A stretch of 64,000 nucleotides of DNA, taken from Vulcanimicrobiota bacterium. GTDB lineage: Bacteria; Vulcanimicrobiota; Vulcanimicrobiia; Vulcanimicrobiales; Vulcanimicrobiaceae. How positions within the stretch are numbered: position 1 is the stretch's first letter; the number at the start of each line of letters is the position of its first letter. The DNA lies in NCBI GenBank assembly GCA_003168375.1, contig PMSI01000003.1, positions 124,001 to 188,000 of the forward strand, read 5' to 3'. The notes beneath the pieces were generated by a model. That model did no database searches. It saw only the letters and a program-made list of their open reading frames with translations, and had not been told where the DNA came from. Positions 16,342 to 24,857 of the stretch are shown here, one piece after another. The translations under genes were made by a program, and so were the position numbers.

Positions 16342-16875
16342 ATGAGTTATCAAGCGATCCCGGGCGTGTCGTTCTTGATCGATGACGAGTGCGGCGACTG
16401 CCAGTTAGAATTCGAACTCACGCCAGAGTTCGAAGCTAGATATGAACTGACGCCGCTGACCGGCAACGGGGCGAAGCGCAACACGAAGAAAATAGGCGAC
16501 ATCTCAGAGCTCCATGCGATCGTCGCCTTGACGAAGCTAGGCTACAAAGTGCTGATTCCGTTTGGGGAAAATCAACGCTACGATTTCGTCATTGATGACG
16601 GGGAGACGTTTTCGCGCGTGCAGGTCAAGACGGGCCAGCTGCGCGGCGATGTCATCCTTTACAGCTGTTCGAGTTCGCATGCCCATCGCGGCGGGACTTC
16701 GCGCCCCTATTTCGGGCAGATCGAGTATCTGGCGGTCTATTGCCCGGGGACTGAGAAGGTCTACCTGTTGCCCGAGAAGGAGTTGACGGCTACGAGAGCT
16801 CATCTTCGCCTGTCGCCGCCGCGGAATAATATGGTCAAGTCCATCCGCTGGGCGCGCGATTTCGAGCTGGCGTAG
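16342..16875 (+). CDS. Small PD-(D/E)XK-family nuclease
   Basis: The 177-residue protein has the core of a PD-(D/E)XK nuclease. A conserved glutamate (E56) sits in KKIGDISELHAIVALTKLGYKV. An aspartate (D81) lies in NQRYDFVIDDG, and QVK (94-96) lies in FSRVQVKTGQL. This fits the family typed as PD-(D/E)XK endonuclease, related to resolvase- or homing-type enzymes. The substrate is unknown. The reading frame ends inside the first 10 bases of tRNA-Thr, so this block abuts or was inserted at the tRNA. No clear ribosome binding site precedes the ATG. With the large divergent nuclease/NTPase gene it forms an accessory block. Confidence 0.75.
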   Translation: MSYQAIPGVSFLIDDECGDCQLEFELTPEFEARYELTPLTGNGAKRNTKKIGDISELHAIVALTKLGYKVLIPFGENQRYDFVIDDGETFSRVQVKTGQLRGDVILYSCSSSHAHRGGTSRPYFGQIEYLAVYCPGTEKVYLLPEKELTATRAHLRLSPPRNNMVKSIRWARDFELA

Positions 16876-16940
16876 CTTAGCGGTAAAGCACCTCGTTGGT
16901 AACGAGGAGACCGTGGGTTCAATCCCCACCGCCAGCTCCA
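16866..16940 (+). tRNA. tRNA-Thr (anticodon GGU)
   Basis: The acceptor GCTGGCG pairs with CGCCAGC. The anticodon loop is TTGGTAA, reading GGU, the T-arm is GTGGGTTCAATCCCCAC and CCA is encoded. The 5' end overlaps the end of the nuclease gene by 10 bases. It completes a Thr-Tyr-Gly-Thr tRNA set that is split by the nuclease block. Confidence 0.94.
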
Positions 16941-16948
16941 GATGCTAC

Positions 16949-16975
16949 CGAGACCCTCCCTACCAGAGGGTCTCG
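16949..16975 (+). terminator. Hairpin after tRNA-Thr
   Basis: A 10-bp inverted repeat (CGAGACCCTC/GAGGGTCTCG) with a 7-base loop follows the tRNA within 10 bases. The T-rich sequence behind it is short. It is a likely terminator or processing signal. Confidence 0.55.
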
Positions 16976-17002
16976 TCGCTTTCCTGAGTAGTCGTAGACC
17001 TC

Positions 17003-17962
17003 ATGCCTGCAGCGGTCTCGACCGATAGCGCGAAGCACGCGCTGCTTGAACGCCTGATCGACGACGCGAGTCTCTTTCCGCCGGCCGCGCTGCCGATGCG
17101 GGCGGCGCTGCGAGCGCACGCGCGGCTCCGCGAGAGCGCCTACTGGTGGGTGGCCGGCCGCTTCGTCGCCCCGGCGTCGCGGCTCGAGGAGCTCGCCGCG
17201 GCCCGCAATGCGGCCGACGAGCCGCTCGACCTCTCGGTCGTGCTCGACTCCGGCGCGTCGGGTGCGAAGGGCGACACCGTCCGTGCCGACCTCCACCGCG
17301 TGGACCGCCTCACCGGGCTCGACGGCGTGACCGTCTCCTCGCTCGAGGCGCGCCTGCCGAACGTCGCGCTCGACAGCGCGGCGATGCAGCGCATCGTCGC
17401 CGATATCGTCGAGCGCTACCCGAGCGCCGAGATCGCGTTCTGGTACGAGTCCGCATACGACGCCGGCTGGAACGCCACGCCCGAGAGCTGGCTCACGGTG
17501 CTCGCGGACGCGCGGGCGGCGGCGCCTGCAAACGTCACGATCGGCGCGAAGGTGCGCTGCGGCGGTGCGGCCGCGGGCGCGACCCCGTCGGTCGACGACC
17601 TGGCGGCGTTCCTGGTCGCCGCGCACGCGCACGACGTGCCGTGGAAAGCGACCGCGGGCCTGCACCATCCCGTCCGTGGCGAGCACGCTGCGGGCGGCGG
17701 CACGGTAGCGCACGGCTTCCTGAACGTCTTTTTCGCCGGCGCCGCGCTGCACGCCGGTGCGCTCGACGCGGCGCGCGTCGCCGAGGTGCTCGCCGAAACC
17801 GATCCGCGCGCGTTCGTCGTCGACCCGGTGCACGCCGCATGGCGCGACGTCCGTCTCGAGCCCGGGCAGATCGCGGCAGCCCGCGCGCGCTGCGTCGCGT
17901 TCGGCAGCTGCAGCTTCGACGAGCCGGTGAACGACCTGCGCGAGCTCGGCATCGTGTCGTGA
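17003..17962 (+). CDS. Conserved protein of unknown function, coupled to fumarylacetoacetase
   Basis: The product (319 aa) is a soluble, alanine-rich protein with no signal peptide. Recognisable segments such as KATAGLHHPVR and HGFLNVFFAGAALHAG recall an uncharacterised family that I cannot name. The last 4 bases overlap the GTG start of the fumarylacetoacetase gene, so the two are translationally coupled. The context suggests a role in aromatic amino acid (tyrosine/homogentisate) breakdown, but no catalytic motif was recognised. Confidence 0.7.
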   Translation: MPAAVSTDSAKHALLERLIDDASLFPPAALPMRAALRAHARLRESAYWWVAGRFVAPASRLEELAAARNAADEPLDLSVVLDSGASGAKGDTVRADLHRVDRLTGLDGVTVSSLEARLPNVALDSAAMQRIVADIVERYPSAEIAFWYESAYDAGWNATPESWLTVLADARAAAPANVTIGAKVRCGGAAAGATPSVDDLAAFLVAAHAHDVPWKATAGLHHPVRGEHAAGGGTVAHGFLNVFFAGAALHAGALDAARVAEVLAETDPRAFVVDPVHAAWRDVRLEPGQIAAARARCVAFGSCSFDEPVNDLRELGIVS

Positions 17963-19182
17963 TCGATCCGAGCGACTACGGGATCGACAACCTCCCGTTC
18001 GGCATCATCTCGGACGAAGGTCACGCGCTCAAACGTCCCGCCGTCGCCTTCGAGGACAAGGTCGTCGATCTCGATGCGCTCGTCCACAGCGGCCGCTTGG
18101 ACGCAGAGTCGCTGCTCGGCGCGGCGACGCTCAACGATTTCCTGGCCGAAGGTCCGGCGGTGTGGCGCGCGGTGCGCGCGCGACTGCGCCATCTGCTGAG
18201 CGCGGCGGCGAACGACGACGAGCGCGGTGCGGTCGCGAAGGCTATGCTGCCGCGCGACGCCGTGACGATGCACCTGCCGATCGCGGTCGGCGACTACGTC
18301 GACTTCTATTCCTCGCTCGAGCACGCGACCAACGTCGGTCGGATCCTGCGGCCGGGCGCCGAGCCGCTGCCGCCGAACTACCGTCACGTTCCGATCGGGT
18401 ATCACGGTCGTTCGGGGACGGTCGTCGTCAGCGGGACACCGGTGCGCAGACCGCACGGCCAGGTCAAGGCGGCCGATGCGGCGGCGCCGTCGTTCGGACC
18501 GACGGCGATGCTCGACGTCGAGCTCGAGATGGGGTGGATCGCCGGACCCGGCAGCGTCCACGGCGAGCCGATTCCGGCGGACGCCGTCCGCGAGCACGTC
18601 TTCGGCTACGTGCTGCTCAACGACTGGAGCGCGCGCGACATCCAAGCGTGGGAGTACCAGCCGCTGGGGCCGTTCCTCGCCAAGTCGTTCGCGACATCGA
18701 TCTCGCCGTGGATCGTGACGCTCGACGCCCTCGATCCGTTCCGCGCCGCCGAGCCGCAGCGCGATCCGGAGCCGTTGCCGTACTTGCAGTCGCGCGAGTC
18801 GTGGGCCTACGACGTCGAGCTGCAGATGCTGCTGCAGACCGAGCGCATGCGCACGCACGGGCACCCGCCGCTGACGGTCGCACGCACGAACCTGCGCGGG
18901 ATGTACTGGACGCTCGCGCAGCAGCTCGCGCACGTTACCTCGAACGGCGCGCACCTGCGTCCCGGAGACTTGTTCGGCACCGGCACGATCTCCGGCGCGG
19001 ATCCCGGCACGGAGGGTTCGCTGCTCGAGCTCACCCGGCGCGGCGCGAACCGCATCGCGCTGCCCGGCGGGGAGACGCGCGGATTCCTCGAGGACGGCGA
19101 CACCGTCGTCATCCGCGGGCGGGCGGTGCGCGGCGCGGCGCGCGTCGGGTTCGGCGAGCTGAGCGGCACCGTCGTCGGCTGA
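17959..19182 (+). CDS. fahA: Fumarylacetoacetase
   Basis: Fumarylacetoacetase cleaves fumarylacetoacetate to fumarate and acetoacetate, the last step of tyrosine degradation. The metal-binding and substrate motifs are present. They include DYVDFYSSLEHATNVG, PIGYHGRSGTVVVSGT, a DVELEMGWIAGPG segment with acidic metal ligands, and NDWSARDIQAWEYQPLGPFLAKSF. GTISGADPGTEGSLLEL lies near the end. The length of 407 residues is normal. The GTG start overlaps the previous stop. No other homogentisate-pathway gene is visible in the window. Confidence 0.92.
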   Translation: MIDPSDYGIDNLPFGIISDEGHALKRPAVAFEDKVVDLDALVHSGRLDAESLLGAATLNDFLAEGPAVWRAVRARLRHLLSAAANDDERGAVAKAMLPRDAVTMHLPIAVGDYVDFYSSLEHATNVGRILRPGAEPLPPNYRHVPIGYHGRSGTVVVSGTPVRRPHGQVKAADAAAPSFGPTAMLDVELEMGWIAGPGSVHGEPIPADAVREHVFGYVLLNDWSARDIQAWEYQPLGPFLAKSFATSISPWIVTLDALDPFRAAEPQRDPEPLPYLQSRESWAYDVELQMLLQTERMRTHGHPPLTVARTNLRGMYWTLAQQLAHVTSNGAHLRPGDLFGTGTISGADPGTEGSLLELTRRGANRIALPGGETRGFLEDGDTVVIRGRAVRGAARVGFGELSGTVVG

Positions 19183-19193
19183 CGCGCTTTGAC

Positions 19194-22100
19194 CTAGGCG
19201 CGCGCGATCAGGACGGCGCGCGCGTGCGCGCCGCGGTCGCCGAGGTTCGTCACCGTGAACTCGCGCGTGAGCTGCGAGATCAGGAACAAGCCCCGGCCGG
19301 ACTCGGCGTCGTGCGAGGGGCGCGCCGTGCGCATCGCGTAGCCGGGGCCGCCGTCGACGACGCTCAGCACGGGTGCAGCGGGATCCTCCCAGTTCACCTC
19401 CACGTCGATCGCACCGCGCGCGTACCGGACCGCGTTTCCGACGAGCTCGCCGAAGACGACCTCCGCAGCCCGGACGTCGACGTCGCGGCCGAACGAGCCG
19501 AGCGTCTCGACGAGCGCGTCGCGGACCTCATAGGTGCGGCGGGCCTCGCGCGGGTCGAAGCGCCAACGCAGCGTCCACCCGGGCGCAGTGGCCGGCGCGT
19601 CGGAGACGCGCATCGTGAGAACGGCGACGTCGTCGCGCACGCCGTCGTCCAGCACGCGCGCGACCAGCGAGGCCGCCGGCGCGTTGGCCTCCGCGACGGT
19701 GCGATCGTGCAACGCGGCAAAGACGCGGCGCTCGCCCTCGGCGATGTTGCGCGTCGACTCGACGAGACCGTCGGTGAAGAAGACGACCAGCGACGCGGGC
19801 GGCAGCACGATGCTGGCCGCCGCCGGCTGATAGCCGTCGCGCAATCCGAGCGGAAGGCCGCGTCCCGGCAGTTGACGCGTCGTGCCGTCCGGCGCTCGCA
19901 CGATCGGCGTCGGATGGCCCGCGGTCGCGTACGCGAGGGTGCGCGCTGCCCGGTCGACCACGCCGACCAGCGCGGTCACGATCGCGTCGGGATGGGCGCG
20001 GCGCAGTACCTTGTCGGCGGCGTCGAGCAGTCGGCCCGGATCCGTCTCGTAGGTTGCGAGCGTCTCGATCGCTTGGCGCATCCGGCCCATGATGACCGCG
20101 GCGGTGAGCCCGCGACCGGTGACGTCGCCGATCGACACGACGACGCGCCCGTCGGGAAGCGCGATCGCGTCGTACCAATCGCCGCCGATCTCCGCCTCGG
20201 TCGCACCCGGGAAATACACTGCGTCGAACGTGAGCCCGTCGACGGCGGGAAGGATCGCGGGCAGCATCGCGCGCTGCAGCGTCACGGCGACGCGATGCTC
20301 TCGTTCGTACAGCTGGGCGTTCTCGATCGCGACCGAGGCGCGCGTGGCGAGTTCGCCGAGCAGCGCGGCGTCATCGGGCGAGAACGCCGCGCGCCCGCGC
20401 AGCGTCAGGCTGCCCAGCTCGACGTCACGGTGGCGCAGCAGGACGCGCACGCTGGAGGCGTCGGCATCGAGCTCCGCGCGCCTGCGTACGACCGCGCGGT
20501 CGGGATTGAGCGCGATCGTCACCTCGTCCGCGAGCTCGGCGATCAGCACGTCCGCGAAGCGGCCGAGCAGCACGCCGAGATCGAGCGAGCTGGTCAGCAC
20601 CTCGCTCGCGCGCGCGATGATCTCGCGCATTCGCGCGAGCCGGCGCTCCTCACCGTAGAGCCGCGCGTTGTCGACGGTGACGGCGGCGCGCTTCGCGAGC
20701 AGCTCGGCCAACTGCACCTCATCGGGGCCGAGCGGTCGCGAGGGTCCGGCTGAAAGCAGCGTGATCGCTCCCAGCACGCTGCCGCGCGCGACGAGCGGAG
20801 CGATGATCAGCGACCGCGCGTCGAGTTTGGTCCAGCGCTCGCCCTCGAGTCGAGGCTGGAACATCGGTTCACCCGTGGCGATCGCGACGGCGACGTCACG
20901 CCGCAGCACGCTGGCGTCGTCGGCGACCGTTGCGTGGCGCGCAGGGTCGGCGTGCCACGCCGCGACCAAGCGCGGCTTCCCGTTGCGATCGCGCAGGTGG
21001 ATCAAGCAGACGTCGGAGCAGCACCCGGCGGCGAGTTCGGCGAGCGCCGGCAGCGTGCGTTCGACGTCGAGCGACGCAGCCAAAATCTCACCGGCATCGG
21101 CGAGCAGGCTATGCTGCTTCTCGATCGCCTTCCGCTCGGTCACATCCGTGAACATCCCCAACGATCCGGCGTACGCGCCGCCCGGGTCGAATAGCGGGTT
21201 GGACGCGACCATCGCCCACACGGCACGGCCATCCTTGTGGATCAGGCGCAGCTCGCCGCGGTACCCGGCTTGCGTCTGGTGTTGGGCGAGCTCGCGCCGT
21301 ACCTCTTCGCGCTCGGCGGGCTCGATGAAGTCGAAGATGCGCCGGTCGTACATCTCGTCCGGCTCGTAGCCGAGGATCTCCGTCAGGCGCGCGTTGACGT
21401 AGCGCGTGCGGTGGTCGCCATCGACGATCCAGACGCCTTCCTGTGCCGTGTCGATGATCCCGCGATAGCGTGCCTCGCTGGCCGCCAAGTCGCGGTACAG
21501 CCGCGCGTTGGCGAGCGCGACCGCGGCGCGCCGCGCGACTTCCTGCGCGTCGACGAGATCAGCTTGCGAGAAGCTGCGCCCCGTCCCGGCCGCAGCCCCG
21601 AACGTCAGCACGCCGACGCGCTCGCCGGCAGCGATCATCGGGACGTAGGCGATCGACGCCAGCGGCAGCGTGCTCACGAACGCGAAATGCTGCTCGCTCC
21701 ACGTCGTCGAGCGCAGCCAGGCCTCGTCACAGTTCGCGACGATCATCGGCTTGCCGGTGCTCAGCACGACGTTGATCGGATGCTGGCGCGCCTCCGGCGG
21801 TGGAGCGAATGTCCGCAGCGGCTCGCCGTCGGATGCCAGCCGTCCGGCGTCGACCGCGATGCGTTCCAGCCGGCCGTCGGCGTCGAAGGCGTCGACGAAC
21901 GCGAAGTCGGCGAAGTCTTCGCACATCGCCGACACAACGGTGCGCGCCGTGCGCTCGTACTCGAGCGATTCCGCGAAGGCGAGGCCGAGCCGGTCGAGCA
22001 TCGCGCGGCGCTGGGTGGCGCGATACTCGTCGTCAACGTCGGTGCTCGTCCCGTACCAGCGGACGATCGCGCCGTTCTCGTCCCGCACGGCGACGGCGCG

Positions 22101-22748
22101 TAGGACGAACCAGCGATACACGCCGTCGTGGCGCCGCAGCCGGTACGGCCGCTCGGGTCCGACCGCGCCGGCATCGGCCGCCGCGGTCCAGCGGGCAACG
22201 GCCTCGGCAGCATCGTCCGGGTGCAGCGCTTGCCCCCAGCCCGTGCCGAGCGAGTCCTCGAACGACGCGCCGGTATATTCGAGCCAGCGCCGGTTGACGT
22301 GCACGGCGTTGCCGTCGGCGTCGCTCGCCCAGACGAGTTGCGGGATGGAGTCGGCGAGCATCGCCAGCGCCTGCTCGGCGTTCCGGCGCTCGTCGACCGG
22401 CAGGACGGTGCCGTACCAGCACGTCACCTCGCCGTGCGCGCCGAGCGCGGGCACCGCGTGCGAGATCACCCAGCGGTACTCCCCGTCACGGTCCCGGATG
22501 CGGAACTCACTGCGGAACGGCGTCACCGCGGTCATCGCCTGCAGCCAGGCGTCGATCACCCAGCCGGCGTCGCTCGGATGGAGCACGTCGGCCCAGCCAC
22601 GCTCGAGCGCCATCGCTACCGGGACGCCGGTGAACCGTTCCCACGCGCCGTTCGCGAACGCGATCGTGCCGTCGGGGCGCGCGACGTACAGGATCGCCGG
22701 CGCGTGTTCCAGCAGCGCGCGCAGGTCGACGCCGGTCGTCTCGATCAG
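19194..22748 (-). CDS. Multi-PAS/GAF sensor with SpoIIE (PP2C) phosphatase and HATPase domains
   Basis: This long cytoplasmic signalling protein has PAS, PAS, GAF, PAS, GAF and GAF domains. A SpoIIE-type phosphatase (GGDWYDAIALPDGRVVVSIGDVTGRG) and an RsbW-like histidine-kinase ATPase (FGELVGNAVRYA, VDGGPGYAM) follow. Such proteins control anti-anti-sigma (STAS) proteins in partner-switching pathways, and one protein here combines phosphatase and kinase modules. The first ATG is at 22613, but PAS-like coding (LEHAPAILYVARPDGTIAFANGAWERFTG) continues upstream with no ATG, GTG or TTG before an in-frame stop. I therefore chose the CTG at 22748, which has GAGGG 10 bases before it. That start is uncertain. 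The gene follows malate synthase by 27 bases. Confidence 0.85.
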   Translation of the reverse strand: MIETTGVDLRALLEHAPAILYVARPDGTIAFANGAWERFTGVPVAMALERGWADVLHPSDAGWVIDAWLQAMTAVTPFRSEFRIRDRDGEYRWVISHAVPALGAHGEVTCWYGTVLPVDERRNAEQALAMLADSIPQLVWASDADGNAVHVNRRWLEYTGASFEDSLGTGWGQALHPDDAAEAVARWTAAADAGAVGPERPYRLRRHDGVYRWFVLRAVAVRDENGAIVRWYGTSTDVDDEYRATQRRAMLDRLGLAFAESLEYERTARTVVSAMCEDFADFAFVDAFDADGRLERIAVDAGRLASDGEPLRTFAPPPEARQHPINVVLSTGKPMIVANCDEAWLRSTTWSEQHFAFVSTLPLASIAYVPMIAAGERVGVLTFGAAAGTGRSFSQADLVDAQEVARRAAVALANARLYRDLAASEARYRGIIDTAQEGVWIVDGDHRTRYVNARLTEILGYEPDEMYDRRIFDFIEPAEREEVRRELAQHQTQAGYRGELRLIHKDGRAVWAMVASNPLFDPGGAYAGSLGMFTDVTERKAIEKQHSLLADAGEILAASLDVERTLPALAELAAGCCSDVCLIHLRDRNGKPRLVAAWHADPARHATVADDASVLRRDVAVAIATGEPMFQPRLEGERWTKLDARSLIIAPLVARGSVLGAITLLSAGPSRPLGPDEVQLAELLAKRAAVTVDNARLYGEERRLARMREIIARASEVLTSSLDLGVLLGRFADVLIAELADEVTIALNPDRAVVRRRAELDADASSVRVLLRHRDVELGSLTLRGRAAFSPDDAALLGELATRASVAIENAQLYEREHRVAVTLQRAMLPAILPAVDGLTFDAVYFPGATEAEIGGDWYDAIALPDGRVVVSIGDVTGRGLTAAVIMGRMRQAIETLATYETDPGRLLDAADKVLRRAHPDAIVTALVGVVDRAARTLAYATAGHPTPIVRAPDGTTRQLPGRGLPLGLRDGYQPAAASIVLPPASLVVFFTDGLVESTRNIAEGERRVFAALHDRTVAEANAPAASLVARVLDDGVRDDVAVLTMRVSDAPATAPGWTLRWRFDPREARRTYEVRDALVETLGSFGRDVDVRAAEVVFGELVGNAVRYARGAIDVEVNWEDPAAPVLSVVDGGPGYAMRTARPSHDAESGRGLFLISQLTREFTVTNLGDRGAHARAVLIARA

Positions 22749-22775
22749 GTTCGTGACACCCTCGGCAGGGAGGCG

Positions 22776-24323
22776 TTAGATCGGGTCGTGATAGCCCTCG
22801 GTGATCATCGCCTCGCTTTGACGACGGGCCTCGCGGAACTTCTCCGCTTCGGCGGGGTCCTGGGCCGCGGGCTCGGAGAGCAGCTTCGCGAGCTCCTCGC
22901 CGAAAAAGCGCGTGACGTCGGCGGCGCTGTGCATGCCGTGCCGAATACGCTGCGCGATCATCAGGCGGTAGATGCGGTCGGTCGCGAGATCTTCCATGAA
23001 GCCGTCGAGCAGCGAGGCGCCGAGTCCGCTCAGGTAGCCGTGACGATAGCGGATCACGGTGCGCACCGCGGCGCGCGTCCCCGTCTCCGTCTTTTGGCCG
23101 ACGCCCTCGATCGAGGGCAGTAGGTCGGGCGTCGCGTTCGCGCCGGGCTTGCGTTTGAAGCCTTGATTGGGCGCGGGGAACTGCGCCACCGCGATCGTGT
23201 TCTGGTCCGGGTGGCCGGTCCACGCGCCGTCGAAGAGGGCGTTGGACTCGTTGCGTTTGTCCTGTTCGAGCACAGCCAGCGCGCGCGCGTTCAGCTCGGG
23301 GTTGCTGCGATCCGGGAACAGCGCCGTCATCCCTCCGACGGCGAGCAAGCCGTGACGGTGTGAGACCTCGGGGATCCGCTCGCGTAGGTTCTGGAAGAAC
23401 GCGACGTCGTGCGGGATCGTGTTGCGATCGGGGAGCACCCAGTTCGGGTCTTCGAGATTGTAGTCGATCAGCGAGGCCATGTAGTCCCAGCGGCCGAGGT
23501 TCAGTCCGAGCAGATGGTCGCGCAGGTTGTACGCGAACTCTTCGATCTCGTACGCGAACGGGAACGCCTCGACCAGCGCCATCGCCTTGATCGCGTGCTC
23601 GTCGAGGCCTTTCGCGACGGCGACGGCTTGGAACACGTCGCGCCACCACAGGCCCTCTGCGGCCGACTCCGACTTCGAGATGTAGATCGCCAGCGGGTGC
23701 TTCAGCCGCGCGAAGTCGAGCTTGTAGACGAGGAGCGCGAGGTCGAACAGCGCGGCCGACGTGGGCTCCTCGTAGATCCCCGCCTGCGCGAGGTGCAGCC
23801 CGCGCACGCGGGTCCACAGCACGGTGTTCGACGGCTTGATCCCAACGACGTTGCCGCCGCGCTTCTTGTCGACGTAGGTGAGCTCGCCGTAGTACATCGC
23901 GATCGTGTTGTCGATTCCGCGAAGCGTCAGCGGGAACTCGTTCGCCATCGAGTCTTCGAGATCGACCATGACGGCCGGCGAGCCGGAGTTCAGCAGCTTG
24001 ACGCACAGTTCGTGGTCGTCGGCCGGGCCCGTCATCTGGTTGCGCTGGTCGCGAACCCAGTCGGGGATCTCGATCCGCCAGTCCCCTTGCGCTTCGGAGG
24101 CCGGCAGGTACTGTGGTTTGCGGCCCTGCTGGGAAGCCTCGAGCACCCGGCGGCGCGTCGCGATCAGGTCTTGCTGACGCGCGGTGAACGTCTCGTGGAG
24201 CGGCAGGTAGAACGCGGCGAAGCCGCGCGGCAGGTCGTTCTCGATCGAGAAGCCGGCGGGGGCGGTGCTCATCGGCGGGATGTGCTTGATGGCGGCAGCT
24301 GAGCCCGTCTGCGTCTGCATCAC
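22776..24323 (-). CDS. aceB: Malate synthase
   Basis: Malate synthase condenses glyoxylate with acetyl-CoA in the glyoxylate cycle. The 515-residue protein resembles the A (AceB) type. Recognisable parts are VDLEDSMAN with magnesium-binding acidic residues, an ARG-rich WTRVRGLHL segment, IYISKSESAAEGLWWRD, a GLNLGRWDYMASLI segment and a helical C-terminal plug. The start could be 24323 or the adjacent ATG. No isocitrate lyase is visible nearby. The gene probably leads the operon that continues into the PAS/SpoIIE gene. Confidence 0.9.
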   Translation of the reverse strand: MMQTQTGSAAAIKHIPPMSTAPAGFSIENDLPRGFAAFYLPLHETFTARQQDLIATRRRVLEASQQGRKPQYLPASEAQGDWRIEIPDWVRDQRNQMTGPADDHELCVKLLNSGSPAVMVDLEDSMANEFPLTLRGIDNTIAMYYGELTYVDKKRGGNVVGIKPSNTVLWTRVRGLHLAQAGIYEEPTSAALFDLALLVYKLDFARLKHPLAIYISKSESAAEGLWWRDVFQAVAVAKGLDEHAIKAMALVEAFPFAYEIEEFAYNLRDHLLGLNLGRWDYMASLIDYNLEDPNWVLPDRNTIPHDVAFFQNLRERIPEVSHRHGLLAVGGMTALFPDRSNPELNARALAVLEQDKRNESNALFDGAWTGHPDQNTIAVAQFPAPNQGFKRKPGANATPDLLPSIEGVGQKTETGTRAAVRTVIRYRHGYLSGLGASLLDGFMEDLATDRIYRLMIAQRIRHGMHSAADVTRFFGEELAKLLSEPAAQDPAEAEKFREARRQSEAMITEGYHDPI

Positions 24324-24391
24324 CAGCCATTCGCTACGCGGCGGTCCCGCCCCGGCCCGATGGGCGCACTCGTTCGCCGGATGCCGAAGGT

Positions 24392-24739
24392 ATGGGTATG
24401 GACGGTTCTCGTGCCTGGGGCAAACCGAAGATCTCGGACGAGGCGAAGCGGACGATCGCCGTCATCCGCAATCCCTCGTACGACTTCGCCTATCTCACGC
24501 AGCCGCTCCCGAAGCTGATGCTGCGGGCGCTGCTCATCAGCTGCCTCGAGGAAGGCTGGCGGCTGCCGGCGGTGACGCACGCGATCGTGGTCGCGTTCAC
24601 CAAGAGCGCGCCGGAGGAACTCCGCACGCCGGCCGGCGAGGTCGCACCGACGATCGAGGTGTGGGCCGGGGCGGTCGCCGAGCACGAGCTGGGGCCGCTC
24701 TGGCACGCCGAAGATACCAAGTGGATGGACGGCCCGTGA
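24392..24739 (+). CDS. Hypothetical protein (115 aa)
   Basis: A soluble frame rich in ordinary residues (KRTIAVIRNPSYDFAYLTQPLPKLMLRALLISCLEEGWRLPAVTHAIVVAF) diverges from malate synthase. A second ATG two codons in (24398) is an alternative start. No family was recognised. Its end is 41 bases before tRNA-Arg. Confidence 0.55.
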   Translation: MGMDGSRAWGKPKISDEAKRTIAVIRNPSYDFAYLTQPLPKLMLRALLISCLEEGWRLPAVTHAIVVAFTKSAPEELRTPAGEVAPTIEVWAGAVAEHELGPLWHAEDTKWMDGP

Positions 24740-24780
24740 CGGCATGAGCCGTCCTTGCGAGGCGGGAACGTCCGATGCGC

Positions 24781-24857
24781 GCGCCCGTAGCTCAACTGGA
24801 TAGAGCGAGGCACTCCTAAGGCCGAGGTTGGCGGTTCAAGTCCGCCCGGGCGCACCA
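24781..24857 (+). tRNA. tRNA-Arg (anticodon CCU)
   Basis: The acceptor GCGCCCG pairs with CGGGCGC. The anticodon loop CTCCTAA reads CCU, the T-arm is GGCGGTTCAAGTCCGCC and CCA is encoded. The anticodon stem is imperfect, with mismatches at its outer and inner ends. The gene lies antisense to the end of the decayed LrgA/LrgB frame. Confidence 0.88.

Noticed and set aside
15631-16353. Minus-strand 240-codon membrane-protein candidate
   Set aside because: It overlaps the start of the large nuclease/NTPase gene and is Arg-rich apart from one hydrophobic stretch. It is mentioned only as a weak possibility.
18162-20753. Plus-strand open frame of 863 codons across the fumarylacetoacetase and SpoIIE genes
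   Set aside because: It is arginine-rich, has no recognisable domain, and runs out of frame in one gene and antisense to another that has clear families.
22507-24330. Minus-strand 607-codon frame over malate synthase
   Set aside because: It is a shifted frame of the same strand as malate synthase, with Arg/Ala-rich sequence and no motif.
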